From Oscillospiraceae bacterium (lineage in GTDB: Bacteria; Bacillota; Clostridia; Oscillospirales; Acutalibacteraceae): DNA of 5,185 bases. The notes below the pieces were generated by a model. The model was not told where the DNA came from. It made no database searches and saw only the letters and a list, made by a program, of their open reading frames with translations. Positions 1 to 5,185 of this stretch are shown piece by piece. Every line of letters begins with the position of its first letter. Positions within the stretch are counted from its first letter, which is position 1. The position numbers and the translations under genes were made by a program. Location of the stretch: positions 1 to 5,185 of the forward strand of contig WRDE01000181.1 in assembly GCA_009783605.1 (NCBI GenBank), written 5' to 3'.

Positions 1-135
1 ATGGAGCCGGTACTCAACCCGGTGTGGACCTATATCGGCACCGGTGAGCGCCCGACCCTGTTCACGCTGATCGGCGGCGCCGTCATCGTGCTGACGGTGG
101 TGATATATCAATGGTGGGAGAGCCGCAGCCAATAA
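1..135 (+). CDS. DMT/EamA-family transporter, C-terminal end (5' partial)
   Basis: This is the last 44 codons of a gene that begins before the window; it stops at TAA 133-135. The peptide starts MEPVLNPVWTYIGTGERPT and continues into one hydrophobic helix (about residues 20-38, LFTLIGGAVIVLTVVIYQ), ending in a short polar tail. The pattern 'EPVL-P-W...GE-P...GG-.I' followed by the last membrane helix is the typical end of EamA-domain (drug/metabolite transporter superfamily) proteins, inner-membrane carriers with ten helices that often export amino acids or other metabolites. The ATG at base 1 is most likely an internal methionine, because this motif normally lies near the end of the second EamA repeat and the ORF is cut by the window edge. 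Substrate cannot be told. Family assignment is by motif recognition only. Confidence 0.78.
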   Translation: MEPVLNPVWTYIGTGERPTLFTLIGGAVIVLTVVIYQWWESRSQ

Positions 136-153
136 TCAACCTGATAATTTATC

Positions 154-181
154 ACCGACCACCGACCACTGGCTACTGGCC
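154..181 (+). repeat. Degenerate heptamer tandem repeat, gap upstream of livK
   Basis: Four 7-base units lie end to end: ACCGACC twice, then ACTGGCT and ACTGGCC. They follow the consensus ACYGRCY in the same phase and orientation as the repeats at 3522-3563 and 4377-4418. No opposed copy is seen in this gap, so no long hairpin forms. The repeat sits between the DMT gene and the livK promoter. Confidence 0.6.
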
Positions 182-195
182 ATTTTCAGTAATTT
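181..195 (+). promoter_or_regulatory. Candidate CodY-like operator
   Basis: The 15 bases CATTTTCAGTAATTT match the published CodY box AATTTTCWGAAAATT at 12 of 15 positions (mismatches at positions 1, 10 and 13). It ends 11 bases upstream of the -35 element of the livK promoter. CodY is the global regulator of low-GC Gram-positive bacteria that responds to branched-chain amino acids and GTP, and transporters for these amino acids are common targets. The DNA here is AT-rich, so a chance match is possible, and the host's possession of CodY is not shown by this window. Confidence 0.35.
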
Positions 196-206
196 GATAA
201 AAAACA

Positions 207-234
207 TTGACAAATTTGTTATTCATGTTAAAAT
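207..234 (+). promoter_or_regulatory. Sigma-70/SigA-type promoter of the liv operon
   Basis: A perfect -35 box TTGACA (207-212) is followed, after 16 bases, by the -10 box TAAAAT (229-234), with a TGn extended -10 (TG at 226-227). The surroundings are strongly AT-rich. A transcription start near 240-242 would give a 5' leader of about 30 bases, just enough for the AGGAGG site, so there is no room for a riboswitch or T-box. It is the only convincing promoter seen in the window, which suggests the five genes are transcribed together. Confidence 0.65.
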
Positions 235-237
235 AAC
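218..237 (+). promoter_or_regulatory. Inverted repeat over the -10 box, possible operator
   Basis: GTTATT (218-223) and AATAAC (232-237) are exact inverted copies separated by eight bases, and they bracket and partly overlap the -10 box. The adjoining 8-mer CAAATTTG (211-218) is itself a palindrome. A repressor dimer bound here would block RNA polymerase. The arms are short and AT-rich, so chance is a real alternative. Confidence 0.25.
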
Positions 238-256
238 TTAAAATATATTAAAAAAC

Positions 257-262
257 AGGAGG
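257..262 (+). promoter_or_regulatory. Ribosome binding site of livK
   Basis: AGGAGG is a full Shine-Dalgarno core. It lies 9 bases from ATG 272 and 6 bases from the in-frame GTG 269, so it supports either start. The ATG at 267 is out of frame and is followed directly by TGA. Confidence 0.8.
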
Positions 263-271
263 TCTCATGTG

Positions 272-1405
272 ATGAGAGGAAAAGTATTAAAAGTTTTTTT
301 GCTGTTGACGGCGGCGGCGTTTATGGTTTCCGCTCTTGCCGGATGCGGCGGCAGCGGTAAGGAAACCGGCGACATCACCATCGGCGTGCTGGCTCCGCTG
401 TCCGGCTCCGAAGCCCCTTACGGGTTGGACATGCTGCAGTCGTATAAGCTGGCGGTAGAGGAGATCAACGCGGCCGGCGGTATCCTGGGACGGCAGGTGA
501 AGCTGTATGACGCGGACGACCAGGCGGATCCCGGCGTGGCGGTCAACGCCGCCAACAAGATCATCGCCCAGAACGTGGATTTTGTGATCGGCGGCTACGC
601 CTCCGGTGCCATTATCCCGACGATGGATCTGTTTAAGGATGAAAACCTGCTGCTGCTCATCTCCTGCGCCAACTCCACCCGGATCACCGAAAAGGGGCTG
701 GATCAATCCTTTATGATCAACAGCCCGGGCTCCCATGCGGCGGTGACGCTGGCCGACCTGCTGAAATCATTGGGCAGCCAGAAAATCGCGTTGGTTCATC
801 AGGCTGATGCCTATACCGAAAACCTGGCGGAGCTCTGCGCGGCGGAGCTGCCGAACCACGGCATGGAGATTGTCACCACCGAAATACATGAAAAAGGCTC
901 CGACGACGCCTCCGCTATCGTGACCGCCATCAAAAATTCCGGTGCCGATTTCGTCTATTGGTGCGGCTATCATGACGACGGCTCGAAGGTCATCAAGCAG
1001 TTGCGCAGCGGCGGGTACACCGGTGATATCGGTGTCGGCGACGGCTCGGCCAATATTGAGCTGATCGAATTCTGCGGCGCCGACGGCGAGGGCGTCTATG
1101 TCACATCGCCCCCCTTCGTAGAATTTTCCGAGGGCGGCCAGAAGTTCATGGACGATTACAAGGCGAAATTCGGCATGGATCCGGGCAACTACGCCACCCT
1201 CTGCTACGACACCGTCTACGTGCTGAAAACCGCCATCGAGGCGGCCGATTCCTTCGATACGGCGGCGGTCCGCGACAAGGTCCAGTCGATCGAATACAAA
1301 GGCCTGTCCGGCACCATCAAATTCACCGCCGACCGGGAGCTGGCAGTCTCCAACTTTATCATTCTGCAGATCCGGGACGGCAAATTCCAATTGGTGACGC
1401 CATAA
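272..1405 (+). CDS. livK: Branched-chain amino acid-type ABC transporter substrate-binding lipoprotein
   Basis: Extracytoplasmic binding protein of the LivJ/LivK type (Peripla_BP_6 / type 1 binding fold), 377 residues from ATG 272; the family is usually 360-400. It captures the ligand and delivers it to LivH-LivM. The N-terminus has basic residues, a hydrophobic stretch (about 8-21) and the lipobox L22-A23-G24-C25, so the mature protein is a lipid-anchored Cys25 form. The core begins at ITIGVLAPLSG (about 35-45) and shows family motifs: LAVEEINAAGGILGR (about 60-74), VIGGYASGA (105-113), and VYWCGYHDDG (228-237), matching VYYGGYH in E. coli LivJ. Aligned by eye, the glutamate that holds the ligand amino group in LivJ (GPEG) is Asp257 here, and SPAAT is SCANS (131-135), so ligand choice may differ from Leu/Ile/Val. 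The start could be GTG 269, one codon earlier. First gene of the operon. The role is sure at family level; the exact ligand is unknown. Confidence 0.93.
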   Translation: MRGKVLKVFLLLTAAAFMVSALAGCGGSGKETGDITIGVLAPLSGSEAPYGLDMLQSYKLAVEEINAAGGILGRQVKLYDADDQADPGVAVNAANKIIAQNVDFVIGGYASGAIIPTMDLFKDENLLLLISCANSTRITEKGLDQSFMINSPGSHAAVTLADLLKSLGSQKIALVHQADAYTENLAELCAAELPNHGMEIVTTEIHEKGSDDASAIVTAIKNSGADFVYWCGYHDDGSKVIKQLRSGGYTGDIGVGDGSANIELIEFCGADGEGVYVTSPPFVEFSEGGQKFMDDYKAKFGMDPGNYATLCYDTVYVLKTAIEAADSFDTAAVRDKVQSIEYKGLSGTIKFTADRELAVSNFIILQIRDGKFQLVTP

Positions 1406-1410
1406 TTCAA

Positions 1411-1472
1411 TGCTGAGTGCTGAATGCTTAATTGATGATGCCGTTAATTAAGCATTCAGCATCAAGAATTAC
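1411..1472 (+). repeat. Opposed heptamer repeats forming a 16-bp hairpin, livK-livH gap
   Basis: Left run: TGCTGAG, TGCTGAA and TGCTTAA in tandem (1411-1431). Right run: TAATTAA, GCATTCA, GCATCAA and GAATTAC (1445-1472). Bases 1418-1433 and 1446-1461 are perfect inverted copies (16 of 16), with a 12-base loop. The stem is AT-rich and has no T-run after it, so it does not look like an intrinsic terminator. It could stabilise or mark a processing point in the mRNA between the binding-protein and permease genes, where expression usually steps down. The 7-base period is directly visible; the function is inference. Confidence 0.7.
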
Positions 1473-1480
1473 GCCTTTAC

Positions 1481-1486
1481 AGGAGG
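1481..1486 (+). promoter_or_regulatory. Ribosome binding site that fixes the GTG start of livH
   Basis: AGGAGG lies 7 bases before GTG 1494. No ATG occurs at a suitable distance in the livH frame, so this site decides for the GTG start. Another GTG at 1492 is out of frame. Confidence 0.8.
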
Positions 1487-1493
1487 TTGCTGT

Positions 1494-2405
1494 GTGTCCT
1501 TAGAAATCGTCCTGGAACAATTGGTGAACGGCTTGGTGCTGGGTTCGTTCTACGCGCTGGTTGCGTTGGGCTATTCCATGGTCTATGGCATCATCAAGCT
1601 CTTGAATTTCGCTCACGGAGACATCTACATGACAGGCGCATTCGTGTGCCTGTCTGCCTTCGGGGTGCTGTCGGGATTTCTGCCGGGAGTGCCGGGCATT
1701 ATTGTGTCCATCCTCATCGCGATGCTGATCTCCGGCGTGCTGGGGTATATGACCCAGCGGTTCGCTTACCGGCCGTTGCTGGGCGCGCCCCGGCTGTCGC
1801 TGCTGATCACCGCCATCGGCGTGTCGCTGGTCATCTACAACACCGTTATGGTCGTCACCAACAGCCAGCCGCTGTCCTTCCAGAGCGGATTGAACAATAC
1901 CGCCGGAATTCGTTTCGGCGGCATTGATATTTCGTATATCAAAATCGTGTTGGTGGCGGTATCGGCGTTGGTGATGACCGGATTGAACCTGTTTATCAAC
2001 CGGACGATGGCCGGCAGGGCGATGCGCGCCATCTCCCAGGATCAGGACACCTGCCGGCTGATGGGGATCCATGTCAGCAGGATCATCGGGCTGACCTTCA
2101 TCCTCGGCTCGGCGCTGGCGGCGGTGGCCGGCGGCATGGCCTGCGTCTATTACGGCAATGTGCGGTTCAACATGGGGTATATCATCGGCATCAAGGCGTT
2201 TACCGCGTCGGTAATCGGCGGTATCGGCTCGATTCCGGGCGCGATGCTGGGCGGGCTGCTGCTGGGGCTGCTGGAATCCTTCGGCACCCAGCTGGAATTT
2301 GTCGGTTCGGCCTGGAAGGACGTTTTCGCTTTCGGGATCCTGATTTTAATCCTGATTTTGAAGCCGAACGGGCTGATGGGAAAATCCGAAGTGGAGAGAA
2401 TGTAA
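1494..2405 (+). CDS. livH: Branched-chain amino acid ABC transporter permease LivH
   Basis: Inner-membrane permease (BPD_transp_2 family), 303 residues, normal length for LivH. It pairs with LivM to form the import channel. Family motifs are clear: VNGLVLGSFYALVALGYSMV (11-30), then YGIIKLLNFAHGDIYMTGAF (31-50), the cytoplasmic coupling loop GRAMRAISQDQDTCRLMGI (174-192) that contacts an ATPase, the conserved stretch IKAFTASVIGGIGSIPGAML (233-252), and the C-terminal LKPNGLMGK (289-297). About eight hydrophobic segments can be seen, including a very hydrophobic last one (GILILILIL, 281-289). Translation starts at GTG 1494, set by an AGGAGG site 7 bases upstream. It lies 88 bases after livK, the gap holding a 16-bp hairpin, and 81 bases before livM. 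All key motifs are intact. Confidence 0.95.
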   Translation: MSLEIVLEQLVNGLVLGSFYALVALGYSMVYGIIKLLNFAHGDIYMTGAFVCLSAFGVLSGFLPGVPGIIVSILIAMLISGVLGYMTQRFAYRPLLGAPRLSLLITAIGVSLVIYNTVMVVTNSQPLSFQSGLNNTAGIRFGGIDISYIKIVLVAVSALVMTGLNLFINRTMAGRAMRAISQDQDTCRLMGIHVSRIIGLTFILGSALAAVAGGMACVYYGNVRFNMGYIIGIKAFTASVIGGIGSIPGAMLGGLLLGLLESFGTQLEFVGSAWKDVFAFGILILILILKPNGLMGKSEVERM

Positions 2406-2408
2406 TTT

Positions 2409-2462
2409 AATTAGGAATGAACGCAGTAACAAATCAAGTGCAATAATTTCTAATTCCGCATT
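2409..2462 (+). repeat. Imperfect inverted repeat with traces of a 7-base period, livH-livM gap
   Basis: AATTAGGAAT (2409-2418) pairs with ATTTCTAATT (2446-2455) over 10 positions, one being a G-T wobble, with a 27-base loop. The right side reads as three heptamers ending in ATT: AATAATT, TCTAATT and CCGCATT (2442-2462). The left side read in reverse gives GTTCATT then CCTAATT. This is the weakest of the intergenic repeats and could be chance in AT-rich DNA, but it matches the layout of the other gaps. Confidence 0.4.
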
Positions 2463-2486
2463 ACAAAGCAGGATGGTCTATACAGA

Positions 2487-3482
2487 ATGGGATTTATAAA
2501 ACAAACATGTCATACCGCGTTGAAACCGGTCCGGCAGGCTTATGGACTGCTGTCCGAAAACAAACGCGTGCAGTATATTGTCTGCGCGGCGTTATTCGCC
2601 GCGATGGTGGCCGGTCCGCTGTTTCTGGGCAGATATGTGATCGGGGTCATGTGGGACGCGATGTTCTATATGCTGCTGGCGCTGGGGCTGAATATCATCG
2701 TCGGCTACTGCGGGCTATGCGACCTCGGCTACGCGGCGAAATTCGCCATCGGCGCCTATACCACCGGTATCTGCATCCAGACCTTCGGACTCAGCTTCTG
2801 GCTGTCGCTGCCGGTATCGGTGGTGATGGCTATTATTACTGCGGTATTGATCGGCGCGCCGACGTTGAAGCTGCGCAGCGACTATCTGGCTATCGTCACC
2901 CTCGGCTTCGCCGAAATCGTGCGGATCACCGCCCGGAACTTAGAGATCACCGGCAAAGCCACCGGGCTTCACTCGATCGAGCGCCCGTCGCTTTTCGGAT
3001 TGCAGCTGACCAAAACCGAGCACTGGTATTATGTGTTCTTAGTGTTGGTGGTGGCGTTCATCTTCATCTCCTACCGTATCCGCAACTCCCGGTTCGGCCG
3101 GGCGCTGGCGTATATCCGGGAGGACGAGGACGCGGCGCAGGCGATGGGGGTCAACACCACCCGGTACAAGCTCTACGCCTATATGATCGGGGCGGTGCTG
3201 GGCGGCATCACCGGCAGCTTCTACGCGGTAAGAATGGCGTCGATCTCCCCGACCACCTTTGATTTCAACCAATCCGCCAACATCCTGCTGGCGGTGATCC
3301 TCGGCGGGATGGGCAAGATCCCGGGGGTATTGGCCGGCGCGGCCTTCTTCGCCATCTTCCCGGAGCTGTTCCGGGATATACCGGTGGTGGGGGACATGCG
3401 GATGCTGTTCTTCGGCCTGCTGCTGGTCGTGGTCATGATCCTGCGCCCGCAAGGGCTATGGCCGGAGCGGAAAAAACGCTGA
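2487..3482 (+). CDS. livM: Branched-chain amino acid ABC transporter permease LivM
   Basis: Second permease subunit (BPD_transp_2 family), 331 residues, within the usual LivM range. Motifs: an N-terminal cytoplasmic stretch of about 28 residues, then ALGLNIIVGY (65-74) leading into GLCDLGYAAKFAIGAYT (76-92), GAPTLKLRSDYLAIVTLGFA (123-142), the ATPase-coupling loop GRALAYIREDEDAAQAMGV (204-222), LGGMGKIPGVLAGA (272-285) and the terminal LRPQGLWPERK (319-329). Eight or so membrane segments are apparent. Two oddities: Cys75-Gly-Leu-Cys78 and Lys85 lie in a conserved hydrophobic region where LivM proteins usually have AGL and an aromatic residue. The start ATG 2487 has only a weak site, AGGATGG (2470-2476), 10 bases upstream. 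The stop codon is the centre of a perfect palindrome. Expected to form a heterodimer with LivH. Confidence 0.95.
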   Translation: MGFIKQTCHTALKPVRQAYGLLSENKRVQYIVCAALFAAMVAGPLFLGRYVIGVMWDAMFYMLLALGLNIIVGYCGLCDLGYAAKFAIGAYTTGICIQTFGLSFWLSLPVSVVMAIITAVLIGAPTLKLRSDYLAIVTLGFAEIVRITARNLEITGKATGLHSIERPSLFGLQLTKTEHWYYVFLVLVVAFIFISYRIRNSRFGRALAYIREDEDAAQAMGVNTTRYKLYAYMIGAVLGGITGSFYAVRMASISPTTFDFNQSANILLAVILGGMGKIPGVLAGAAFFAIFPELFRDIPVVGDMRMLFFGLLLVVVMILRPQGLWPERKKR

Positions 3483-3492
3483 AGCGTTTTTT
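3471..3492 (+). terminator. Perfect palindrome across the livM stop, weak terminator-like hairpin
   Basis: AAAAAACGCT (3471-3480), the two bases GA, then AGCGTTTTTT (3483-3492) form an exact inverted repeat whose centre is the TGA stop. As RNA it gives a 9-bp stem with a TGAA loop, or a 3-4 bp CGC(T) core followed by six U. The U-tract after a small GC core resembles an intrinsic terminator, and the A-tract makes it symmetric. The GC core is short, so at most partial termination is expected; translating ribosomes reaching the stop would also melt it. It lies inside the operon, between the permease and ATPase genes. Confidence 0.4.
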
Positions 3493-3563
3493 AGTGATTA
3501 GTGGATAGTGATTAGGTAACCACTAATCACTAATCACTAATCACTATCCACTGATCACTATTC
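3492..3563 (+). repeat. Heptamer repeat array forming a 24-bp hairpin, livM-livG gap
   Basis: The right run holds six 7-base units in tandem (3522-3563) fitting ACTRNYC: ACTAATC three times, then ACTATCC, ACTGATC and ACTATTC. The left run holds three units in the opposite orientation (3493-3513): AGTGATT, AGTGGAT, AGTGATT. Bases 3492-3515 pair with 3537-3560, 24 positions with a single G-T wobble (3499/3553), leaving a 21-base loop that contains further units, so alternative registers are possible. It starts directly after the palindrome at the livM stop and ends five bases before the livG ribosome binding site. Such a stable intercistronic hairpin could act on mRNA decay or ribosome access; this is inference. 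Confidence 0.8.
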
Positions 3564-3567
3564 CTAC

Positions 3568-3574
3568 GAAGGGA
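3568..3574 (+). promoter_or_regulatory. Ribosome binding site of livG
   Basis: GAAGGGA lies 11 bases before ATG 3586, a little far but acceptable. The next in-frame ATG (3595) would be 20 bases away, so the first ATG is preferred. The hairpin arm ends at 3560, leaving this site unpaired. Confidence 0.55.
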
Positions 3575-3585
3575 CCCAAATTGCT

Positions 3586-4350
3586 ATGCCTCTCATGCAG
3601 ATTCAAAATCTCACCATGCGATTCTCGGGCATCACGGCCATTGAGGATCTGAGCTTTCATATTGAGGAGTCTTCGATCACCTCGCTGATCGGGCCCAACG
3701 GCGCCGGCAAGACGTCGGCTTTCAACTGCATGACCGGTTTTTACCGGGCGACATCGGGGGATATCCTGTTTGAAGGCGAATCGCTGCTGGGGTTGAAGCC
3801 GTACCGGATCACCCAGAAGGGCATCATCCGCACCTTCCAGAATGTACGGCTGTTCAAGAATATGACGGTGTTAGAAAACGTCATGAGCGGCGCCCACAGC
3901 ATCAGCCGGCAATCGGTTTTCGGCGCGCTGCTGCGGCATCCGGCCGAACGCCGGGAGGAACGGGAGATCCGCGAGGCCGCCGAATATTATCTCGGCTATG
4001 TGGGGATTTTGGATAAACAGAACGAGGTCGCCAAAAATTTATCCTACGGCGACCAGCGCCGCACCGAATGGGCCCGGGCATTGGCGGCCAAACCCAAGCT
4101 GCTGCTGCTGGATGAGCCGGCCGCCGGATTGAACCGGGAGGAAAAGGACCGCTTAGTGGCCTTGATCCGCCGGTTCCGCACCGATTTCGGCATGACGGTG
4201 TTTTTGATCGAACACGATATGGATCTGGTCATGAAGGTGAGCGAACAGGTGATCGTCATCAACTTCGGTACCAAAATCGCCGAGGGAACCCCGTTTGAAG
4301 TACAGTCGGATCCCCGGGTCATAGAAGCCTACCTGGGAACCGACGAATAA
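3586..4350 (+). CDS. livG: Branched-chain amino acid ABC transporter ATP-binding protein LivG
   Basis: Cytoplasmic ATPase subunit, 254 residues, typical LivG length. All nucleotide-binding motifs are present: Walker A GPNGAGKTS (36-44), Q-loop TFQN with Gln85, signature LSYGDQ (152-157), Walker B LLLLDE with catalytic Glu177 (172-177), D-loop AAGLN (179-183) and H-loop His210 in LIEHD. The segment RTFQNVRLFKNMTVLENV (82-99), the charged insert around 116-135, and the terminal EAYLG (247-251) mark it as LivG rather than LivF. The signature continues as RRTEWARALA, where LEIARALA is common in the family; Thr160 and Trp162 are mild variants outside the catalytic set. It should hydrolyse ATP as a heterodimer with LivF. 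It is flanked on both sides by copies of one 16-base repeat word (3537-3552 and 4399-4414). Function is secure. Confidence 0.96.
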   Translation: MPLMQIQNLTMRFSGITAIEDLSFHIEESSITSLIGPNGAGKTSAFNCMTGFYRATSGDILFEGESLLGLKPYRITQKGIIRTFQNVRLFKNMTVLENVMSGAHSISRQSVFGALLRHPAERREEREIREAAEYYLGYVGILDKQNEVAKNLSYGDQRRTEWARALAAKPKLLLLDEPAAGLNREEKDRLVALIRRFRTDFGMTVFLIEHDMDLVMKVSEQVIVINFGTKIAEGTPFEVQSDPRVIEAYLGTDE

Positions 4351-4376
4351 AGCTGTATACAAAATTCTATCTTAAA

Positions 4377-4418
4377 ACTGACCACTGATCACTGACCGCT
4401 AATCACTATCCACTATTC
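4377..4418 (+). repeat. Heptamer tandem repeat, livG-livF gap
   Basis: Six 7-base units in tandem: ACTGACC, ACTGATC, ACTGACC, GCTAATC, ACTATCC and ACTATTC, in the same phase and orientation as the right run of the livM-livG gap. Bases 4399-4414 are identical to 3537-3552 over 16 bases. There is no opposed run here, so no local hairpin is expected. The array ends two bases before the livF ribosome binding site. Confidence 0.75.
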
Positions 4419-4420
4419 AC

Positions 4421-4426
4421 GAGGTG
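4421..4426 (+). promoter_or_regulatory. Ribosome binding site of livF
   Basis: GAGGTG lies only 4 bases before ATG 4431, which is tight but workable. No other in-frame start near the conserved N-terminus is available. It follows the heptamer array almost directly. Confidence 0.5.
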
Positions 4427-4430
4427 CCCC

Positions 4431-5159
<729 letters not shown>

Positions 5160-5160
5160 T

Positions 5161-5185
5161 ATGGACACTTTTGGCGTGGAAAAAC
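5161..5185 (+). CDS. Possible start of a further gene (3' partial, unidentified)
   Basis: An ATG one base after the livF stop opens a frame reading MDTFGVEK to the window edge. Tight spacing would fit a sixth, translationally coupled gene. The only upstream purine-rich stretch is GGGCGG within the last livF codons, a weak ribosome site. Eight codons are too few to name a product or to be sure the frame is real. Confidence 0.3.

Noticed and set aside
1..3. ATG at base 1 as a true gene start
   Set aside because: The following residues match the end of an EamA domain, so the gene must begin upstream of the window.
170..186. Terminator for the DMT gene (TGGC, 5-base loop, GCCA, TTTT)
   Set aside because: The stem has four pairs and the T-run four bases, too weak to call. 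It falls within the heptamer tract, which explains the self-similarity.
235..271. T-box or riboswitch leader for the amino acid transporter
   Set aside because: The leader from the predicted start is only about 30 bases and AT-rich, with no room for such a structure.
287..1390. Two long open frames on the - strand opposite livK (287-736, 767-1390)
   Set aside because: They are antisense shadows of a well-supported lipoprotein gene. Their peptides are low-complexity, rich in G, D, R and H, with no family motif or ribosome site.
2473..2499. Eight-codon frame (MVYTEWDL) overlapping the livM start
   Set aside because: Its ATG directly abuts AGG with no spacing for a ribosome site; its ATG lies inside the weak livM site, and so short a frame is likely by chance.
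1487..3262. Overlapping + strand frames within livH (1487-1927) and livM (2507-3262)
   Set aside because: Both run in another frame of clear permease genes, and their peptides are arginine- and glycine-rich with none of the expected membrane pattern.
3039..3452. Minus-strand frame opposite livM
   Set aside because: The peptide is rich in H, Q, D and R, as expected for the complement of GC-rich membrane-protein codons; no start signal is seen.
3493..3563. Possible CRISPR array
   Set aside because: The units are only seven bases, directly adjacent and degenerate, with no spacers.
1406..4430. Insertion sequence or transposon remnants in the gaps
   Set aside because: No transposase fragment, target-site duplication or terminal repeat pair around a gap was seen; the repeats have a plain 7-base period instead.

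Overview
The window holds one complete five-gene branched-chain amino acid type (HAAT family) ABC transporter operon, all on the + strand, in the classical order: substrate-binding lipoprotein (livK/livJ-like, 272-1405), permease livH (1494-2405), permease livM (2487-3482), ATPase livG (3586-4350), ATPase livF (4431-5159). It is preceded by the 3' end of a DMT/EamA-family membrane transporter gene (1-135). A reading frame that may be the start of another gene begins one base after the livF stop.

The source is probably a Bacillota (Clostridia-like) bacterium. The evidence is the strong AGGAGG Shine-Dalgarno sites, an AT-rich consensus extended -10 promoter inside otherwise GC-rich DNA, a lipoprotein rather than a free periplasmic binding protein, and a CodY-like box. 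This is an inference; another bacterium with a moderately high-GC genome is possible.

How the parts work together: the lipoprotein captures a small amino acid (or amide-like) ligand outside the membrane and hands it to the LivH-LivM pore. The LivG-LivF heterodimer powers import with ATP. Transcription probably starts near base 241 from a promoter at 207-234 (TTGACA, 16-base spacer, TAAAAT with TGn). A CodY-like box (181-195) and a small inverted repeat over the -10 element are candidate control sites.

The transporter itself is ordinary. The unusual part lies between the genes. All five gaps are long for such an operon (80-133 bases). Four carry clear degenerate tandem repeats with a 7-base period, and the fifth a fainter one. 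Three gaps share the + strand consensus ACTRRYC (upstream of livK, livM-livG, livG-livF). The livK-livH gap uses a different heptamer word. In three gaps opposed heptamer runs form hairpins: 16 bp in livK-livH, about 10 bp in livH-livM, and about 24 bp in livM-livG. One exact 16-base word occurs three times around livG. A perfect short palindrome with A6 and T6 ends sits across the livM stop codon. These intercistronic heptamer tracts are the best candidate here for an undescribed element family or mRNA-level regulation.
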